From the NCBI GenBank assembly GCA_947089585.1, contig CAMULB010000005.1, positions 1-42,758 of the forward strand: a DNA stretch of 42,758 nt. Direction: 5' to 3'. Made by a program: the position numbers and the translations under genes. This document shows positions 1 to 9,825 of this stretch, one piece after another; the stretch's first letter is position 1; each line of letters opens with the position of its first letter. Under the pieces are notes generated by a model. That model was not told the origin of the DNA. It worked only from the letters and a program-made list of their open reading frames with translations, and ran no database searches. This stretch comes from an uncultured Lachnospiraceae bacterium (GTDB lineage: Bacteria > Bacillota > Clostridia > Lachnospirales > Lachnospiraceae).

Positions 1-71
1 GTCGGGAGGCTTTCGCTTCCTTTCGCATTTAATGTTACAATTTTCATCGCATGAAAATTAAAAATGTATTA

Positions 72-100
72 ATGACATCTTCTGGAAAATGTGCTATACT
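72..100 (+). promoter_or_regulatory. Sigma-A-type promoter for uppP
   Basis: A -35-like ATGACA (72-77) is followed after 17 bp by TATACT (95-100), with a TG one base upstream of the -10 (extended -10). It lies 75 bp upstream of the uppP start and is the only good promoter in the first 170 bases, which otherwise show nothing else recognisable. Confidence 0.6.
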
Positions 101-174
101 AGAGCGTGTCAAAAAGGGCGGAGCATAAGAGCCTTAAGGGATAAGAACACAAATGAGAAATACAGGAGGTTGCC

Positions 175-1053
175 ATGTCATTAATAGAAGCGATATTTAT
201 GGGAATTATACAAGGCTTGACGGAATTCCTTCCAGTCAGCAGTTCGGGACATCTGGCTATTTTCAAAAATATCTTCCAGGTGAACACGGACACCGGAATC
301 CTGTTTGATGTACTTTTGCATATCGGAACGTTAGCGGCTGTATTTGTGGTGTATCATCGGGATATCGGCAAGATGATCCGGGAGGGATTTGGCTTGCTTG
401 GGGACGCTTTCTGTAATGTAGGGCTCTTTTTCAAAAATGTCTTTGGCCAGCAGGAGAATCCCTATCGGCGGGTGGTGAAAAACGGCTACCGCAAGTTCGA
501 TCTGCTGGTCATTGTATCAACGATTCCCACGGCGGTGATCGGTTATACCGCCAGAGACCTGGTGGAGGCGTCCTCGGAGATTTTGCTGGTGCCGGGGATT
601 TGCCTCATTTTGACCAGCATTCTTTTGGTTATCTCCGACCGGGTGCAGGATCGGGGCAAGAGTCCTAAGAATGTGACGTATACCAATGCCTTCGGAATCG
701 GCATTTGTCAGGGAATTGCGACGATGCCGGGGCTTTCCCGCTCTGGAACGACGATTACGGCCTGCGTGCTCAGCGGCTTTGACCGCAATTTTGCCGTCAA
801 GTATTCGTTTATTATGTCGATTCCGGCGATTCTGGGCGCTGCCATTTTGCAGCTAAAGGACATCGGTTCCGTCGAGGTGGAGCCGGCTGAGGTTGGCTAT
901 TATGTGCTGGGTACGGTAATTGCGGCGGTGGTAGGCTATGTCTGCATCAAGACGCTTTTGGTGATTGTGCGGAAAAAGAAGTTTACATATTTTGCAGTGT
1001 ATTGTCTGTTGATTGGAATTGTGTCTACAGCGGGATATTTTGTGCTGGCATAG
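175..1053 (+). CDS. uppP: Undecaprenyl-diphosphatase (UppP/BacA)
   Basis: This integral membrane enzyme dephosphorylates undecaprenyl diphosphate, recycling the lipid carrier for peptidoglycan and other wall polymers. The protein is 292 residues, normal for the family. Two signature blocks are visible: GLTEFLPVSSSGHL (about 14-27, with the conserved Glu17 and His26) and PGLSRSG (185-191, with the conserved Arg). The rest is mainly hydrophobic helices, with a longer polar loop at about 85-108. The start is set by the AGGAGG about 7 bases upstream of the ATG. It is first in a same-strand row with ftsK, fhs and folD. Family known for bacitracin resistance when overexpressed; no such regulation is visible here. 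Confidence 0.95.
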   Translation: MSLIEAIFMGIIQGLTEFLPVSSSGHLAIFKNIFQVNTDTGILFDVLLHIGTLAAVFVVYHRDIGKMIREGFGLLGDAFCNVGLFFKNVFGQQENPYRRVVKNGYRKFDLLVIVSTIPTAVIGYTARDLVEASSEILLVPGICLILTSILLVISDRVQDRGKSPKNVTYTNAFGIGICQGIATMPGLSRSGTTITACVLSGFDRNFAVKYSFIMSIPAILGAAILQLKDIGSVEVEPAEVGYYVLGTVIAAVVGYVCIKTLLVIVRKKKFTYFAVYCLLIGIVSTAGYFVLA

Positions 1054-1139
1054 CGTAAAGCTGGCGGCCAGACGACAGATTGTGATTTGTACAGCGCCGT
1101 TCGTGACGGACGGTTCTGTATTAGCTTAGGAGGGTGGCA

Positions 1140-4100
1140 ATGGCAGCCAGACAACAAAATGGAAAAAAAAGAAGCGGCAGCGCAAAGGGCAGCGCCGCAA
1201 AAAAGAAGCAGGCAGAGAGCGAAATTCCTTTTTTGAACGAGGTCGTTCTGCTGGCGATTCTGGCGATCTGTATTCTGCTTTTATTGAGTAACTTTGGCGC
1301 GGGCGGTGTGATCGGCGCAAAGATCAGCGGTTTTTTCTTTGGGCTGTTTGGGCTCTCGGCGTATTTGCTGCCGATTTGTGTCTTTGTCGGAGCAGCCTTT
1401 TACATGTCCAACAAACGGAATCGAATTGCAGTCATCAAGCTGGTGGCTGCAGTCCTGTTTGTAATGTTTTTCTGTCTCTTTGTAGAGCTTGTGGTGGTGG
1501 GAAAGACCGAGGAGACGATTGCCGCTTCCTTCACCTACGGCGCCGAGCATAAGAACGGCGGCGGGATTGTGGGCGGATGCCTCTCGCATTTGCTGATCGG
1601 AGCGTTCGGGGTGATCGGCGCTTATGTGGTGGACATTATCGTGCTGATCATCAGTCTGGTGCTGATCACGGAGCGTTCCTTTTTGGGCGGTGTGAAAAAG
1701 AGCAGCAAGAAGGTCTATGACACGGCAAAGGAGGATGCGGTTCGATGTCGGGAGCATGTGGTGCAAAAGAGGGAGGAGCGGGCCCGGATGCGGCTTGACC
1801 GCAAGGTGGAGGGCGTTGCCGTGGATACGAAGATTGTTCCGCCGGTGCTGGACTTTTCCGACAATCTAAGCGAGCTAAAGCCCGTAAAGCAGACGCCGCA
1901 GTTTACCAAAAATGCAATGGAGAAGCTGTTTTTGTCACAAAAGACAGACCAGCAGCCGGTGTTGGAGCAAGAGCGGGATACACGGCTTCAAGGCCGGCAG
2001 AATGGGGAACATGAGACGGTGGAATTTCCGCGTCAGTCCCAGTCGGCCTTTACCGGTACGGAGCAGGGGGTGCCGTCGGTCAGCTGGTCTGCCGGCCGGG
2101 ACGAGCCGTCGTCTGTGCAGGGCAGCATGTCTGCCGGCCGGACGGAGTCGTCATTTGATGAAACGGAATTGCTGCTGACGCGGTCAGCGCTTTCGATGCC
2201 GGTGCATCCGGTAGTCACCAGGCGTGAGCCGTCTATTGTGGTGCAAAACGGCAGTACGGAGGAAGCGGCAGATAAGACGGCATTATACGACGGCGGTGTT
2301 GGGCGGCAGCAGATCCCGTCTGAGAGAGCGTATGCTCCAGATGATCTGAGGGATGAAACCGGTTCAGAGGAGACGGGCGGATTTGAAACGGGGTCGGACG
2401 AGCGGTTTGTGCTGCATGCGGAATACGGCGTTGAGCCGGAGGAGCGGTTTGTGCCGCCAGCAGCATATGAGATAGAAGCAGAGCCGGAGGATGTATTGAC
2501 AGAGGATGCGTTGGGCCTGGAGGTGAGAAGAATGATCCAGGATGAGAACGCGGATTTTGGAATCGACGATTGGGGCAAAACAAATGCAGAGGAAGGAAGC
2601 ATTGATTTTTCGCAGGATATTTTTTCGCAAATGGAGATTACTGAGGAGGATGCAGACAGAGCATTTGCAGCAGAACCCATTTTACCAGGCGACGAGCAGT
2701 GTGTCTTGCCAGCTGACGAGCAACGCGTTTTGCCGGATGACGAGCAAGCACCCGTTTTACCAGCCGATGCGCAAAGGAGCGCGCAGCCGCCACGGGCTGT
2801 TCGGATGCCGCAGGAGGTTAAGCGGACGCCTGTGACAGAGCCGGGTGCTTCCGAGCGATTTGACCCGTTTGATTCCGCAGAGCCGCAGATGCAGCAGCAG
2901 CCCAAGCCGGCGTATCGGTTTCCGCCTACGTCCCTGTTGAAAGCAGGAAATGGCAATCAGGGTGACAGCCAGCAGCATTTGCAGGAGACGGCCTTAAAGC
3001 TGCAGCAGACGCTGAAAAACTTTGGCGTCAACGTTACGATCACCGATGTCAGCTGCGGGCCCTCGGTTACGCGCTATGAGCTACAGCCTGAGATGGGGGT
3101 TAAGGTCAGTAAGATTGTCAATCTGGCGGATGATATCAAGCTCAATCTGGCGGCGGCGGATATCCGGATTGAAGCCCCGATTCCGGGAAAGGCAGCGGTC
3201 GGGATTGAGGTGCCGAACAAAGAGACGGTGATGGTAAGGTTCCGCGATATGGTGGAGGCGGACGCATTCAAAAATCATGCTTCCAGCATCTGTTTTACCG
3301 CCGGTAAGGATATCGCCGGACAGGTAGTGGTGGCGGATATCGCCAAGATGCCCCATCTTTTGATTGCGGGCGCCACCGGTTCGGGAAAATCGGTCTGCAT
3401 CAATACAATTATTATGAGTATTCTCTATAAGGCCAATCCAGAGGATGTGAAGCTGATCCTGATTGACCCGAAGGTGGTGGAGTTAAGTGTTTATAACGGG
3501 ATTCCGCACCTCTTTATTCCGGTTGTGACCGACCCCAAGAAAGCGGCCGGCGCACTGCATTGGGCTGTGGCGGAGATGACCGAGCGTTACCAGAAGTTTG
3601 CCGAGTACCAAGTGCGGGATTTGAAGGGATACAATAAGAAGGTCGAGGCAATCGGTGAGATCGCGGATGAGACAAAACCGCAGAAGATGCCGCAGATTGT
3701 GATCGTAGTGGACGAGCTGGCGGATTTGATGATGGTGGCGGCGGGAGAAGTCGAGGATGCGATCTGCCGGCTGGCTCAGCTGGCCCGTGCAGCCGGCATT
3801 CATATGATCATTGCCACGCAGCGACCGTCGGTGGACGTCATTACCGGCTTGATCAAGGCCAATATGCCTTCGCGGATTGCGTTTTCCGTCTCTTCCGGGG
3901 TGGATTCGCGGACGATTCTCGATATGAACGGGGCGGAGAAGCTGTTGGGAAACGGCGATATGCTGTTTTATCCGCAGGGAATTCCGAAGCCGGTTCGCGT
4001 GCAGGGCCCCTTCGTATCCGACGGCGAGGTGGAGGCCGTGGTTGATTTCTTAAAGGAACAGAATATGGCGGTCTATAACGCGGAAATTGAAGCGAAGATG

Positions 4101-4364
4101 AATACGGCTGCCAGCGGAGGAGGCCCAGGCGGAGCCAATGAACGCGACGATTATTTTGTCGATGCCGGAAAATTTGTCATTGAGAAGGATAAGGGTTCCA
4201 TCGGAATGCTGCAGCGTTGGTTTAAGGTGGGCTTTAATCGGGCGGCACGGATTATGGACCAGTTGGAGCAGGCCGGCGTGGTAGGGCCTGAGGAGGGCAC
4301 GAAGCCCAGGCGCGTTTTGATGTCGATGGAGCAGTTTGAAGCGTATGTCGATGAATTCGTGTAA
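1140..4364 (+). CDS. ftsK: DNA translocase FtsK/SpoIIIE
   Basis: This is a membrane-anchored, ATP-driven DNA pump that moves chromosome ends through the division or sporulation septum. An in-frame GTG lies at 1134, but AGGAGG at 1128-1133 sits 6 bases before the ATG at 1140, which I take as the start (1074 residues). The N-terminus has a basic Lys-rich tail, then four or five membrane helices (about 30-190). A linker of about 380 acidic, Pro/Glu/Gln-rich residues follows and contains short internal repeats (LPxDEQ, SAGR, EERFV). The RecA-like motor has Walker A GATGSGKS (about 744-751) and Walker B-like VIVVDELADLMM. A C-terminal winged-helix gamma domain (about 1007-1074) should read KOPS/SRS-type sequences. 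At 1074 residues it is longer than B. subtilis SpoIIIE, because of the linker. Confidence 0.95.
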   Translation: MAARQQNGKKRSGSAKGSAAKKKQAESEIPFLNEVVLLAILAICILLLLSNFGAGGVIGAKISGFFFGLFGLSAYLLPICVFVGAAFYMSNKRNRIAVIKLVAAVLFVMFFCLFVELVVVGKTEETIAASFTYGAEHKNGGGIVGGCLSHLLIGAFGVIGAYVVDIIVLIISLVLITERSFLGGVKKSSKKVYDTAKEDAVRCREHVVQKREERARMRLDRKVEGVAVDTKIVPPVLDFSDNLSELKPVKQTPQFTKNAMEKLFLSQKTDQQPVLEQERDTRLQGRQNGEHETVEFPRQSQSAFTGTEQGVPSVSWSAGRDEPSSVQGSMSAGRTESSFDETELLLTRSALSMPVHPVVTRREPSIVVQNGSTEEAADKTALYDGGVGRQQIPSERAYAPDDLRDETGSEETGGFETGSDERFVLHAEYGVEPEERFVPPAAYEIEAEPEDVLTEDALGLEVRRMIQDENADFGIDDWGKTNAEEGSIDFSQDIFSQMEITEEDADRAFAAEPILPGDEQCVLPADEQRVLPDDEQAPVLPADAQRSAQPPRAVRMPQEVKRTPVTEPGASERFDPFDSAEPQMQQQPKPAYRFPPTSLLKAGNGNQGDSQQHLQETALKLQQTLKNFGVNVTITDVSCGPSVTRYELQPEMGVKVSKIVNLADDIKLNLAAADIRIEAPIPGKAAVGIEVPNKETVMVRFRDMVEADAFKNHASSICFTAGKDIAGQVVVADIAKMPHLLIAGATGSGKSVCINTIIMSILYKANPEDVKLILIDPKVVELSVYNGIPHLFIPVVTDPKKAAGALHWAVAEMTERYQKFAEYQVRDLKGYNKKVEAIGEIADETKPQKMPQIVIVVDELADLMMVAAGEVEDAICRLAQLARAAGIHMIIATQRPSVDVITGLIKANMPSRIAFSVSSGVDSRTILDMNGAEKLLGNGDMLFYPQGIPKPVRVQGPFVSDGEVEAVVDFLKEQNMAVYNAEIEAKMNTAASGGGPGGANERDDYFVDAGKFVIEKDKGSIGMLQRWFKVGFNRAARIMDQLEQAGVVGPEEGTKPRRVLMSMEQFEAYVDEFV

Positions 4365-4473
4365 ACGGGCGTAGCAGGATACAGCCGCAGAGCATGGGAA
4401 GGAACGACGCGGTATGGTCGTGAAATGCGGCAAAATACGATTATGTTTGAAAGATTCAGGGAGGGAAACAAGG

Positions 4474-6144
4474 ATGAAGACAGATATTCAGATTGCACAG
4501 GAAGCACAGATGCTTCCAATTCAGGAGATTGCATCCCAGCTTCAGATTGCACCGGAGGAGTTAGAGCTGTACGGCAAATATAAGGCCAAGCTAAGCGACG
4601 AATTGATGGAACGGGTGAAGGACAATCCCAAGGGCAAGCTGATTCTGGTAACGGCGATCAATCCGACGCCGGCCGGAGAGGGAAAGACCACCACCAGCAT
4701 TGGCCTTGGCCAGGCGTTTGGCAGGCTGGGGAAAAAGGCGGTGCTGGCATTGCGGGAGCCCTCTCTCGGCCCCTGCTTTGGCATCAAGGGCGGCGCTGCC
4801 GGAGGCGGCTATGCCCAGGTTGTGCCGATGGAAGATCTGAATCTTCATTTTACCGGAGATTTCCATGCGATTACCTCGGCCAATAATCTGCTGGCAGCGC
4901 TTTTGGACAACCACATCCAGCAGGGAAACGCGCTGGGCATCGACCCCCGACAGGTTGTGTGGAAGCGCTGCCTCGACATGAATGACCGTTCTCTGCGCAA
5001 CATTGTCGTTGGCCTTGGCAGTAAGATGGACGGCATGGTGCGGGAGGATCATTTTGTGATTACGGTGGCCTCGGAGATTATGGCCGTGCTTTGCTTGGCG
5101 GACGACATGGAGGATTTGAAAAAAAGGCTGGGCCGGATGATTGTCGCCTATTCCTTTGAAGGAAAGCCGATTACAGCCGAGGATCTGCAGGCGACCGGCG
5201 CGATGGCGGCTCTGTTGAAGGACGCTTTAAAGCCCAATCTGATTCAGACCCTGGAGCATACGCCGGCCATTGTCCACGGCGGTCCGTTTGCAAACATTGC
5301 ACATGGCTGTAACAGTGTCCGCGCCACAAAGACAGCCTTGAAGCTGGCGGATTATGTGATTACAGAAGCTGGATTCGGCGCCGATCTTGGTGCAGAGAAA
5401 TTTTTTGATATCAAATGCCGTATGGCCGGTTTACAACCGGACGCAGTTGTATTGGTCGCGACGATACGCGCCCTCAAATATAACGGCGGAGTGCCTAAGA
5501 CCGTGCTGGAGCAGGAAAATCTGGAGGCATTAAAAAGCGGAATTGCCAATTTGGAAAAGCACATCGAGAATTTGAAGCATTACGGCGTGCCGGTCGTTGT
5601 GACACTGAATTCCTTCCTCACCGACAGCGAGGCAGAGACTGCGTATGTCGAACAATTCTGCCGGCAGCATGGGTGTGAATTTGCACTTTCAAGGGTCTGG
5701 GAGCAAGGCGGTGCAGGTGGAATTGCGCTGGCTGAGAAGGTACTTTACACGCTGGAGGAAAAGGAGAGCCGTTTCCATACGCTGTACGAGGATTCCCTCG
5801 GAATCAAGGAGAAGATCGAGAAAATTGCCAAGGAGATTTACGGCGCGGCCGGCGTCACCTACGCACCAGCTGCGTCAAAGGAGATTCGGCGGATCGAAGA
5901 GCTGGGGATGAAGGAATTTCCGGTCTGTATGGCCAAGACTCAGTATTCTCTGTCCGACGATCCGAATAAATTGGGACGGCCTGACGGTTTTACGCTTCAG
6001 GTGCGCGAGGTCTATGCATCGGCCGGAGCCGGCTTTGTCGTTGCGATTACCGGCGCGATTATGACGATGCCGGGTCTGCCCAAGGTTCCTGCCGCCAACA
6101 GCATTGACGTAGACGAGAGCGGCGTGATTACCGGGCTGTTTTAG
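4474..6144 (+). CDS. fhs: Formate-tetrahydrofolate ligase
   Basis: The enzyme makes 10-formyl-THF from formate, THF and ATP in the cytoplasm. It supplies one-carbon units for purines and, in acetogens, the methyl branch of the Wood-Ljungdahl pathway. The open frame extends up to 4414, but AGGGAGGG at 4457-4464 fits the ATG at 4474, giving 556 residues, the usual size. The nucleotide-binding loop [11 protein letters not shown] is at about 66-76, followed by the family block [18 protein letters not shown]. It ends with the typical [10 protein letters not shown] segment near the C-terminus. It is 13 bases upstream of folD, whose product catalyses the next two steps. No THF riboswitch was recognised in the ftsK-fhs gap. 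Confidence 0.97.
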   Translation: MKTDIQIAQEAQMLPIQEIASQLQIAPEELELYGKYKAKLSDELMERVKDNPKGKLILVTAINPTPAGEGKTTTSIGLGQAFGRLGKKAVLALREPSLGPCFGIKGGAAGGGYAQVVPMEDLNLHFTGDFHAITSANNLLAALLDNHIQQGNALGIDPRQVVWKRCLDMNDRSLRNIVVGLGSKMDGMVREDHFVITVASEIMAVLCLADDMEDLKKRLGRMIVAYSFEGKPITAEDLQATGAMAALLKDALKPNLIQTLEHTPAIVHGGPFANIAHGCNSVRATKTALKLADYVITEAGFGADLGAEKFFDIKCRMAGLQPDAVVLVATIRALKYNGGVPKTVLEQENLEALKSGIANLEKHIENLKHYGVPVVVTLNSFLTDSEAETAYVEQFCRQHGCEFALSRVWEQGGAGGIALAEKVLYTLEEKESRFHTLYEDSLGIKEKIEKIAKEIYGAAGVTYAPAASKEIRRIEELGMKEFPVCMAKTQYSLSDDPNKLGRPDGFTLQVREVYASAGAGFVVAITGAIMTMPGLPKVPAANSIDVDESGVITGLF

Positions 6145-6157
6145 AGGGGAGAAAGAG

Positions 6158-7009
6158 ATGGCTGTTATCATAGACGGAAAGAAGATTTCACAGCAGATCA
6201 AGGATGAATTGAAGGAGCGCGTAGAAGCGTTGCAGGCAGAGGGCAAGAGCGGTGCGTTGGCGGTGGTTCAAGTCGGATCGGATCCGGCTTCTGGCGTCTA
6301 TGTGCGCAATAAGAAAAATGCCTGCGCTTACATCGGCATCGAGTCTTTGGCTTACGAGCTGAAGGAGGAGACGACCCAGCAGGAGCTGCTGTCCTTGATT
6401 GAAAAATTAAACCAGGACGATCACGTCAAGGGAATTTTGGTGCAGCTTCCGCTGCCGGCGCATATTGATGAAAATGCGGTGATCCGGGCGATTGCGCCGC
6501 AAAAGGACGTGGACGGCTTTCATCCTCAGAGCGTAGGTCTGATGACGATTGGCCAAGACGGATTTTTGCCCTGCACGCCGGCCGGGATCATTCAGCTCTT
6601 GAAGCGAACCGGGATTGAAATTGCCGGCAAGCACTGTGTCATCATTGGCCGCAGCAATATTGTCGGCAAGCCGATGGCGCTTCTGATGTTGCGCGAGCAT
6701 GCGACGGTGACAATTACGCATTCACGAACCAAGAATTTGCAGGAAATTTGCCGTCAGGCGGATATTCTGATTGCCGCCTTAGGAAAGCCGCGGTTTGTGG
6801 GCGCAGAGTATATCAAGGAGGGGGCGGTTGTAATTGATGTCGGCATTCACCGCAATGAAGAAAACAAGCTGTGCGGCGATGTCGATTTTGAGAACGTAGA
6901 ACCGCTGACCTCGGCCATTACTCCGGTGCCCGGCGGCGTAGGGCCGATGACGATTGCCATGCTGATGCAGAACTGCGTGGAGAGCATTGCCAAAGAGGGA
7001 GCCGTATGA
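6158..7009 (+). CDS. folD: Bifunctional methylene-THF dehydrogenase/methenyl-THF cyclohydrolase
   Basis: FolD interconverts 10-formyl-THF, 5,10-methenyl-THF and 5,10-methylene-THF, the last step being NAD(P)-dependent. The 283-residue length is typical. Visible signatures are YVRNKKNACAYIGI (catalytic Tyr/Lys region), VQLPLP, PCTPAGIIQLL, GRSNIVGKPM (Rossmann dinucleotide site) and the C-terminal PVPGGVGPMTIAML. An AGAGGGGAG ribosome site precedes the ATG. Together with fhs it forms a folate one-carbon unit. Its stop codon overlaps the start of the next gene (ATGA), implying translational coupling. Confidence 0.97.
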   Translation: MAVIIDGKKISQQIKDELKERVEALQAEGKSGALAVVQVGSDPASGVYVRNKKNACAYIGIESLAYELKEETTQQELLSLIEKLNQDDHVKGILVQLPLPAHIDENAVIRAIAPQKDVDGFHPQSVGLMTIGQDGFLPCTPAGIIQLLKRTGIEIAGKHCVIIGRSNIVGKPMALLMLREHATVTITHSRTKNLQEICRQADILIAALGKPRFVGAEYIKEGAVVIDVGIHRNEENKLCGDVDFENVEPLTSAITPVPGGVGPMTIAMLMQNCVESIAKEGAV

Positions 7010-8202
7010 AGTGTGTAAACTGCGGCGCAGAGCTTCGGGTTGGAAGCGTCTATTGTGCCGCCTGCGGGCGGGAGGCGCAGATTGTGTCGGACTCCAATGT
7101 GCTGGAAGAAGAGCTGCTGGAAGAGATTTTGAAGGATGAGCGGCGCCCGAAGGAGAAGATTTCCCAGAAAGCCAAATCCTTAAAGTCCAAGGCTTCGCAA
7201 GGAAAGGTCAAAAAGTCTGGGGGCGAAAAATCCGGCGGATCTGGCGCCGGCAAAAAGGAAGCGCACAAGAAGAGCTATAAATCCCTGATTCTTCTGATGA
7301 CCTGCGTCGTTGTTCTGGCGGCGCTCAGCTTGATTTTGATTCCGGAGATCATTCGGCAGAGAAATTACAATTCGCTTGATTATCAGATGGAAAGCGGACA
7401 GCAGAATCTCAATGCGGCGGAATATGAGAAGGCGCTGGAGAATTTTCAACGAGTATTGGAGCTCGATGCGGATCAGATTACCGCGCGCTATGAGCTGGCG
7501 AAGCTGTATCAGCTGGTGGACAAGCCTGAGTCGGCGATCGAACAGCTGAGACAGATTATTTCCAAGTATCCAGAGGAAAAGAGAGCGTATGAGATGCTGA
7601 TTGATCTCTACAAGGAGCAAAAAGCTTACGAAGCGATCGTAAAGCTGCGAGAATCTGTCACAAAATCAGAGATTCTAACCTTGTTTGATGAATTTTTGGT
7701 GCAGCAGCCGCAATTTCTCTTAGAGCCGGGCACATATGACGACTGGATCTCGATTGCGCTTTCGGCGGAGGACGGGAATGAGATTCTCTATACGACGGAC
7801 AGCTCGGATCCTTCCCGAAATGGAACGGTTTATCAAGAAGCAATTTCGATGGAAGCGGAAGGAACGCTTAAGCTAAAAGCAGTAGCGCGAAATCAATATG
7901 GCCTGTTCAGCGAACCGCTGGAAGGAAGCTTTACCGTCAAATATGAAAAACCGAGGATGCCGTCGGCAACACCAAATGGCGGCAATTTCCAAAGTCCCAC
8001 TACGGTGACGCTTAAGGGCAGCGAGGGCAGCCATATGTATTATACCTGGGACGGCACGACGCCTACATCCGATTCTGCAGAGTACAGCGAGCCAATTCCG
8101 GTTCCGGAGGGAAACTGTATTTTGTCGGTTATTTTGGTCGATAAGCACGGGAATTTCAGTGACGTATTGAAATGCAATTTCAGATATTATCCCCAATCAT
8201 AG
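7006..8202 (+). CDS. Zinc-ribbon, single-TM, TPR and CHB_HEX-repeat protein
   Basis: No specific function is recognised. The order of parts is clear: an N-terminal zinc ribbon (Cys3, Cys6, Cys17, Cys20), a Lys/Ser-rich basic linker to about residue 88, one transmembrane helix at about 91-113, two or three TPR-like helical repeats (about 120-215), and two beta-sandwich modules (about 235-398) with the TTDSSDPS and TWDGTTPTSD signatures of the chitobiase/beta-hexosaminidase C-terminal (CHB_HEX_C_1) family. By topology the ribbon is cytoplasmic, while TPRs and beta modules lie outside. The ATG overlaps the folD stop, so it is co-translated with folD, but a role in folate metabolism is not evident. 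A protein-protein or wall-binding scaffold is the most that can be inferred. Confidence 0.8.
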   Translation: MKCVNCGAELRVGSVYCAACGREAQIVSDSNVLEEELLEEILKDERRPKEKISQKAKSLKSKASQGKVKKSGGEKSGGSGAGKKEAHKKSYKSLILLMTCVVVLAALSLILIPEIIRQRNYNSLDYQMESGQQNLNAAEYEKALENFQRVLELDADQITARYELAKLYQLVDKPESAIEQLRQIISKYPEEKRAYEMLIDLYKEQKAYEAIVKLRESVTKSEILTLFDEFLVQQPQFLLEPGTYDDWISIALSAEDGNEILYTTDSSDPSRNGTVYQEAISMEAEGTLKLKAVARNQYGLFSEPLEGSFTVKYEKPRMPSATPNGGNFQSPTTVTLKGSEGSHMYYTWDGTTPTSDSAEYSEPIPVPEGNCILSVILVDKHGNFSDVLKCNFRYYPQS

Positions 8203-8216
8203 GGGATCGAAGTGAG

Positions 8217-8297
8217 GGAACCACAGGATCCTGCAGCGTCGGTGTGCGAATGATGCGGCTTTAGCCGGCTGTATGCGGGAGTCTGTGGTTCCTTGTT
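8217..8297 (+). terminator. Terminator after the uppP-to-TPR gene row
   Basis: A perfect 10-bp inverted repeat GGAACCACAG (8217-8226) / CTGTGGTTCC (8283-8292) encloses a smaller hairpin CGGCTTTAGCCG, and is followed by a short T-rich tract. It lies between convergent genes, so it may serve both strands. Confidence 0.5.
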
Positions 8298-8314
8298 TTA
8301 ATGTCAAAAATAAG

Positions 8315-8860
8315 TTAAAGTGATTCTTCCGGCGCATAGATCTGGTAAATCTGTTCCACCAGATAATCAAGATAGGATTCTTCCAATAGCGGAAATTTTT
8401 CGGTAATCAGAGCAGCAATCTTCTCAGAACGCACAAAATATCGCTGCTCCATCGGCAGGTCAGCCGCCTGCAGCGTGCGGTCGAGATCGGCGAGCGAGTA
8501 CGTAGTAGTAATATAATCAATGATCTCCCGTGTCCGTCGTTCCTCGGCGTCCGTCTCGGCAGCCAGTGTTTTTGACTTTTTGAGGTAGCCAAGGCCCATC
8601 AGCAGACAGGCAAGAAAAAGCGCCCCCAAAACAATCGTATACAATAGCTTCATCGGAAATGCCAGGGAAAGCGGAAGAACGCCCAGCCAGACACAGGCGA
8701 TGAGTATGAGACCGGCGATGCCGAAAAAGATAAAAAGCCAAGAGCTGGATTTTGCATCCTCCAGCTTCTTGCTTTTTTCGGTATAAATGCTTCCCTGAGA
8801 GCCTGTTCCATCTTTCGGATCCAAAGGTTGATATTCCATAAAACGCGTTTGTCCTTTCAA
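8315..8860 (-). CDS. Small membrane protein of the FIST/MCP cluster
   Basis: Family not recognised. The 181-residue product has a polar N-terminus of about 40 residues, two transmembrane helices (about 41-60 and 72-93) and a charged cytoplasmic tail of about 85 residues rich in Glu, Asp and Tyr. The open frame begins with TTG at 8860, preceded 6 bases upstream by GGGAG, which overlaps the end of the chemoreceptor gene. An ATG at 8839 with a weaker site is the alternative start. Only 3 bases separate it from the upstream receptor gene, so the three genes FIST, receptor and this one are almost certainly co-translated. An accessory membrane partner for the soluble receptor is possible but unproven. 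Confidence 0.7.
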   Translation of the reverse strand: MKGQTRFMEYQPLDPKDGTGSQGSIYTEKSKKLEDAKSSSWLFIFFGIAGLILIACVWLGVLPLSLAFPMKLLYTIVLGALFLACLLMGLGYLKKSKTLAAETDAEERRTREIIDYITTTYSLADLDRTLQAADLPMEQRYFVRSEKIAALITEKFPLLEESYLDYLVEQIYQIYAPEESL

Positions 8861-8863
8861 AAA

Positions 8864-9814
8864 TCACTCCCGATTCGGCTGCTTGTCCAGAATCATCGGG
8901 GGAATCTGCGACAGCAAATTGTCAATATCCTCAAACATAGCGCTTTTCATAGTGCCAAGCGTACTGGCGCGCTCGATGTGCTTGACCACTTCCTGATACT
9001 GTAATTTGATGTCATCAAAGAAACGGTAGATCACCTGCAGATCCTGTTGGGATGTATGGATGACGTCGGATATCTCAGATTGTACTGAGGAAGAGCTTTC
9101 TGCAGCCAACGTGATCTCGTGGAATGAATCATAGGTGCTGTTTACCGTGTCAATGCTGTGGCTTAATGCCTGTTCGGAAGTAGAAATGCTGTTGTTCAGC
9201 TGGCTGGTGCCCTGCTGTACATCCTGTACGCCGGTATCGACTTCATTGGCCAGCTGCTTGATCTCCTCGGCCAGCTCGCGCACTCTGGCGGCTACCACAG
9301 CAAAGCCCTTTCCCTCATGCCCGGCTTTGGCCGCTTCAATGGAAGCATTGATGGCCAGGATATTCGTCTGGTCGGCAATGGAGACAATTTTGCTCATGCA
9401 TTGCTGAATATTTTTTACTGCCGTCTGCAGCTGGCCGAAGGTCTGTTCCATATCGCGGTAAGAGTGCTCTACGGCCAGAGAGGTCTCCTTCAGCGCTTCG
9501 ACCTTTCCCTGTGCTTCCGAGACAGTCTGTGTGATCGCTTCGCGAACCTGCTCAAATTGGCTGGCCGCCTGATCAATGTTGGAAAAGGATTGGCCGAAAT
9601 CCTGCAGCTGTGTCTGGAAGTTATCCGCTGTCTCCAATACGCCGTCAAAAGAGCTGCTGACCATGCTAAGCTCGAAGAGAGAAGCGACTTCCTTCCCAAT
9701 TAAGTCCTTTTTGTAATCGTGCAGGCAGTCGGTTACATGCAGAACCGGTGAAAGACTCCTCTCATTATGCCATGGTTGGCTGGGCTTGGTTTGTCCTTTT
9801 TTGGAAAATAACAT
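8864..9814 (-). CDS. Soluble methyl-accepting chemotaxis protein
   Basis: This 316-residue protein contains the long antiparallel coiled-coil signalling domain of chemoreceptors, with the conserved hairpin tip at about 155-180 ([20 protein letters not shown]). No transmembrane helix, HAMP or obvious N-terminal ligand domain is present; the first 50 residues include a Cys/His-bearing segment (His26, Cys30, His32). It is therefore a cytoplasmic receptor that should contact CheW/CheA, neither of which is in this window. AAAGGAGG 5 bases before the ATG overlaps the stop of the FIST gene just upstream, so the two are coupled. The likely reading is that the FIST protein senses and this protein transmits, but that is inference. 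Confidence 0.9.
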   Translation of the reverse strand: MLFSKKGQTKPSQPWHNERSLSPVLHVTDCLHDYKKDLIGKEVASLFELSMVSSSFDGVLETADNFQTQLQDFGQSFSNIDQAASQFEQVREAITQTVSEAQGKVEALKETSLAVEHSYRDMEQTFGQLQTAVKNIQQCMSKIVSIADQTNILAINASIEAAKAGHEGKGFAVVAARVRELAEEIKQLANEVDTGVQDVQQGTSQLNNSISTSEQALSHSIDTVNSTYDSFHEITLAAESSSSVQSEISDVIHTSQQDLQVIYRFFDDIKLQYQEVVKHIERASTLGTMKSAMFEDIDNLLSQIPPMILDKQPNRE

Positions 9815-9825
9815 GGGGTCCTCCT

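Noticed and set aside
2033..2956. Long antisense frame (307 codons) inside ftsK
   Set aside because: Opposite the ftsK linker; Ser/Cys-rich composition is the mirror of the repeat-rich sense strand.
4365..4473. THF riboswitch before fhs
   Set aside because: The gap is only about 110 bases and none of the conserved riboswitch blocks is present.
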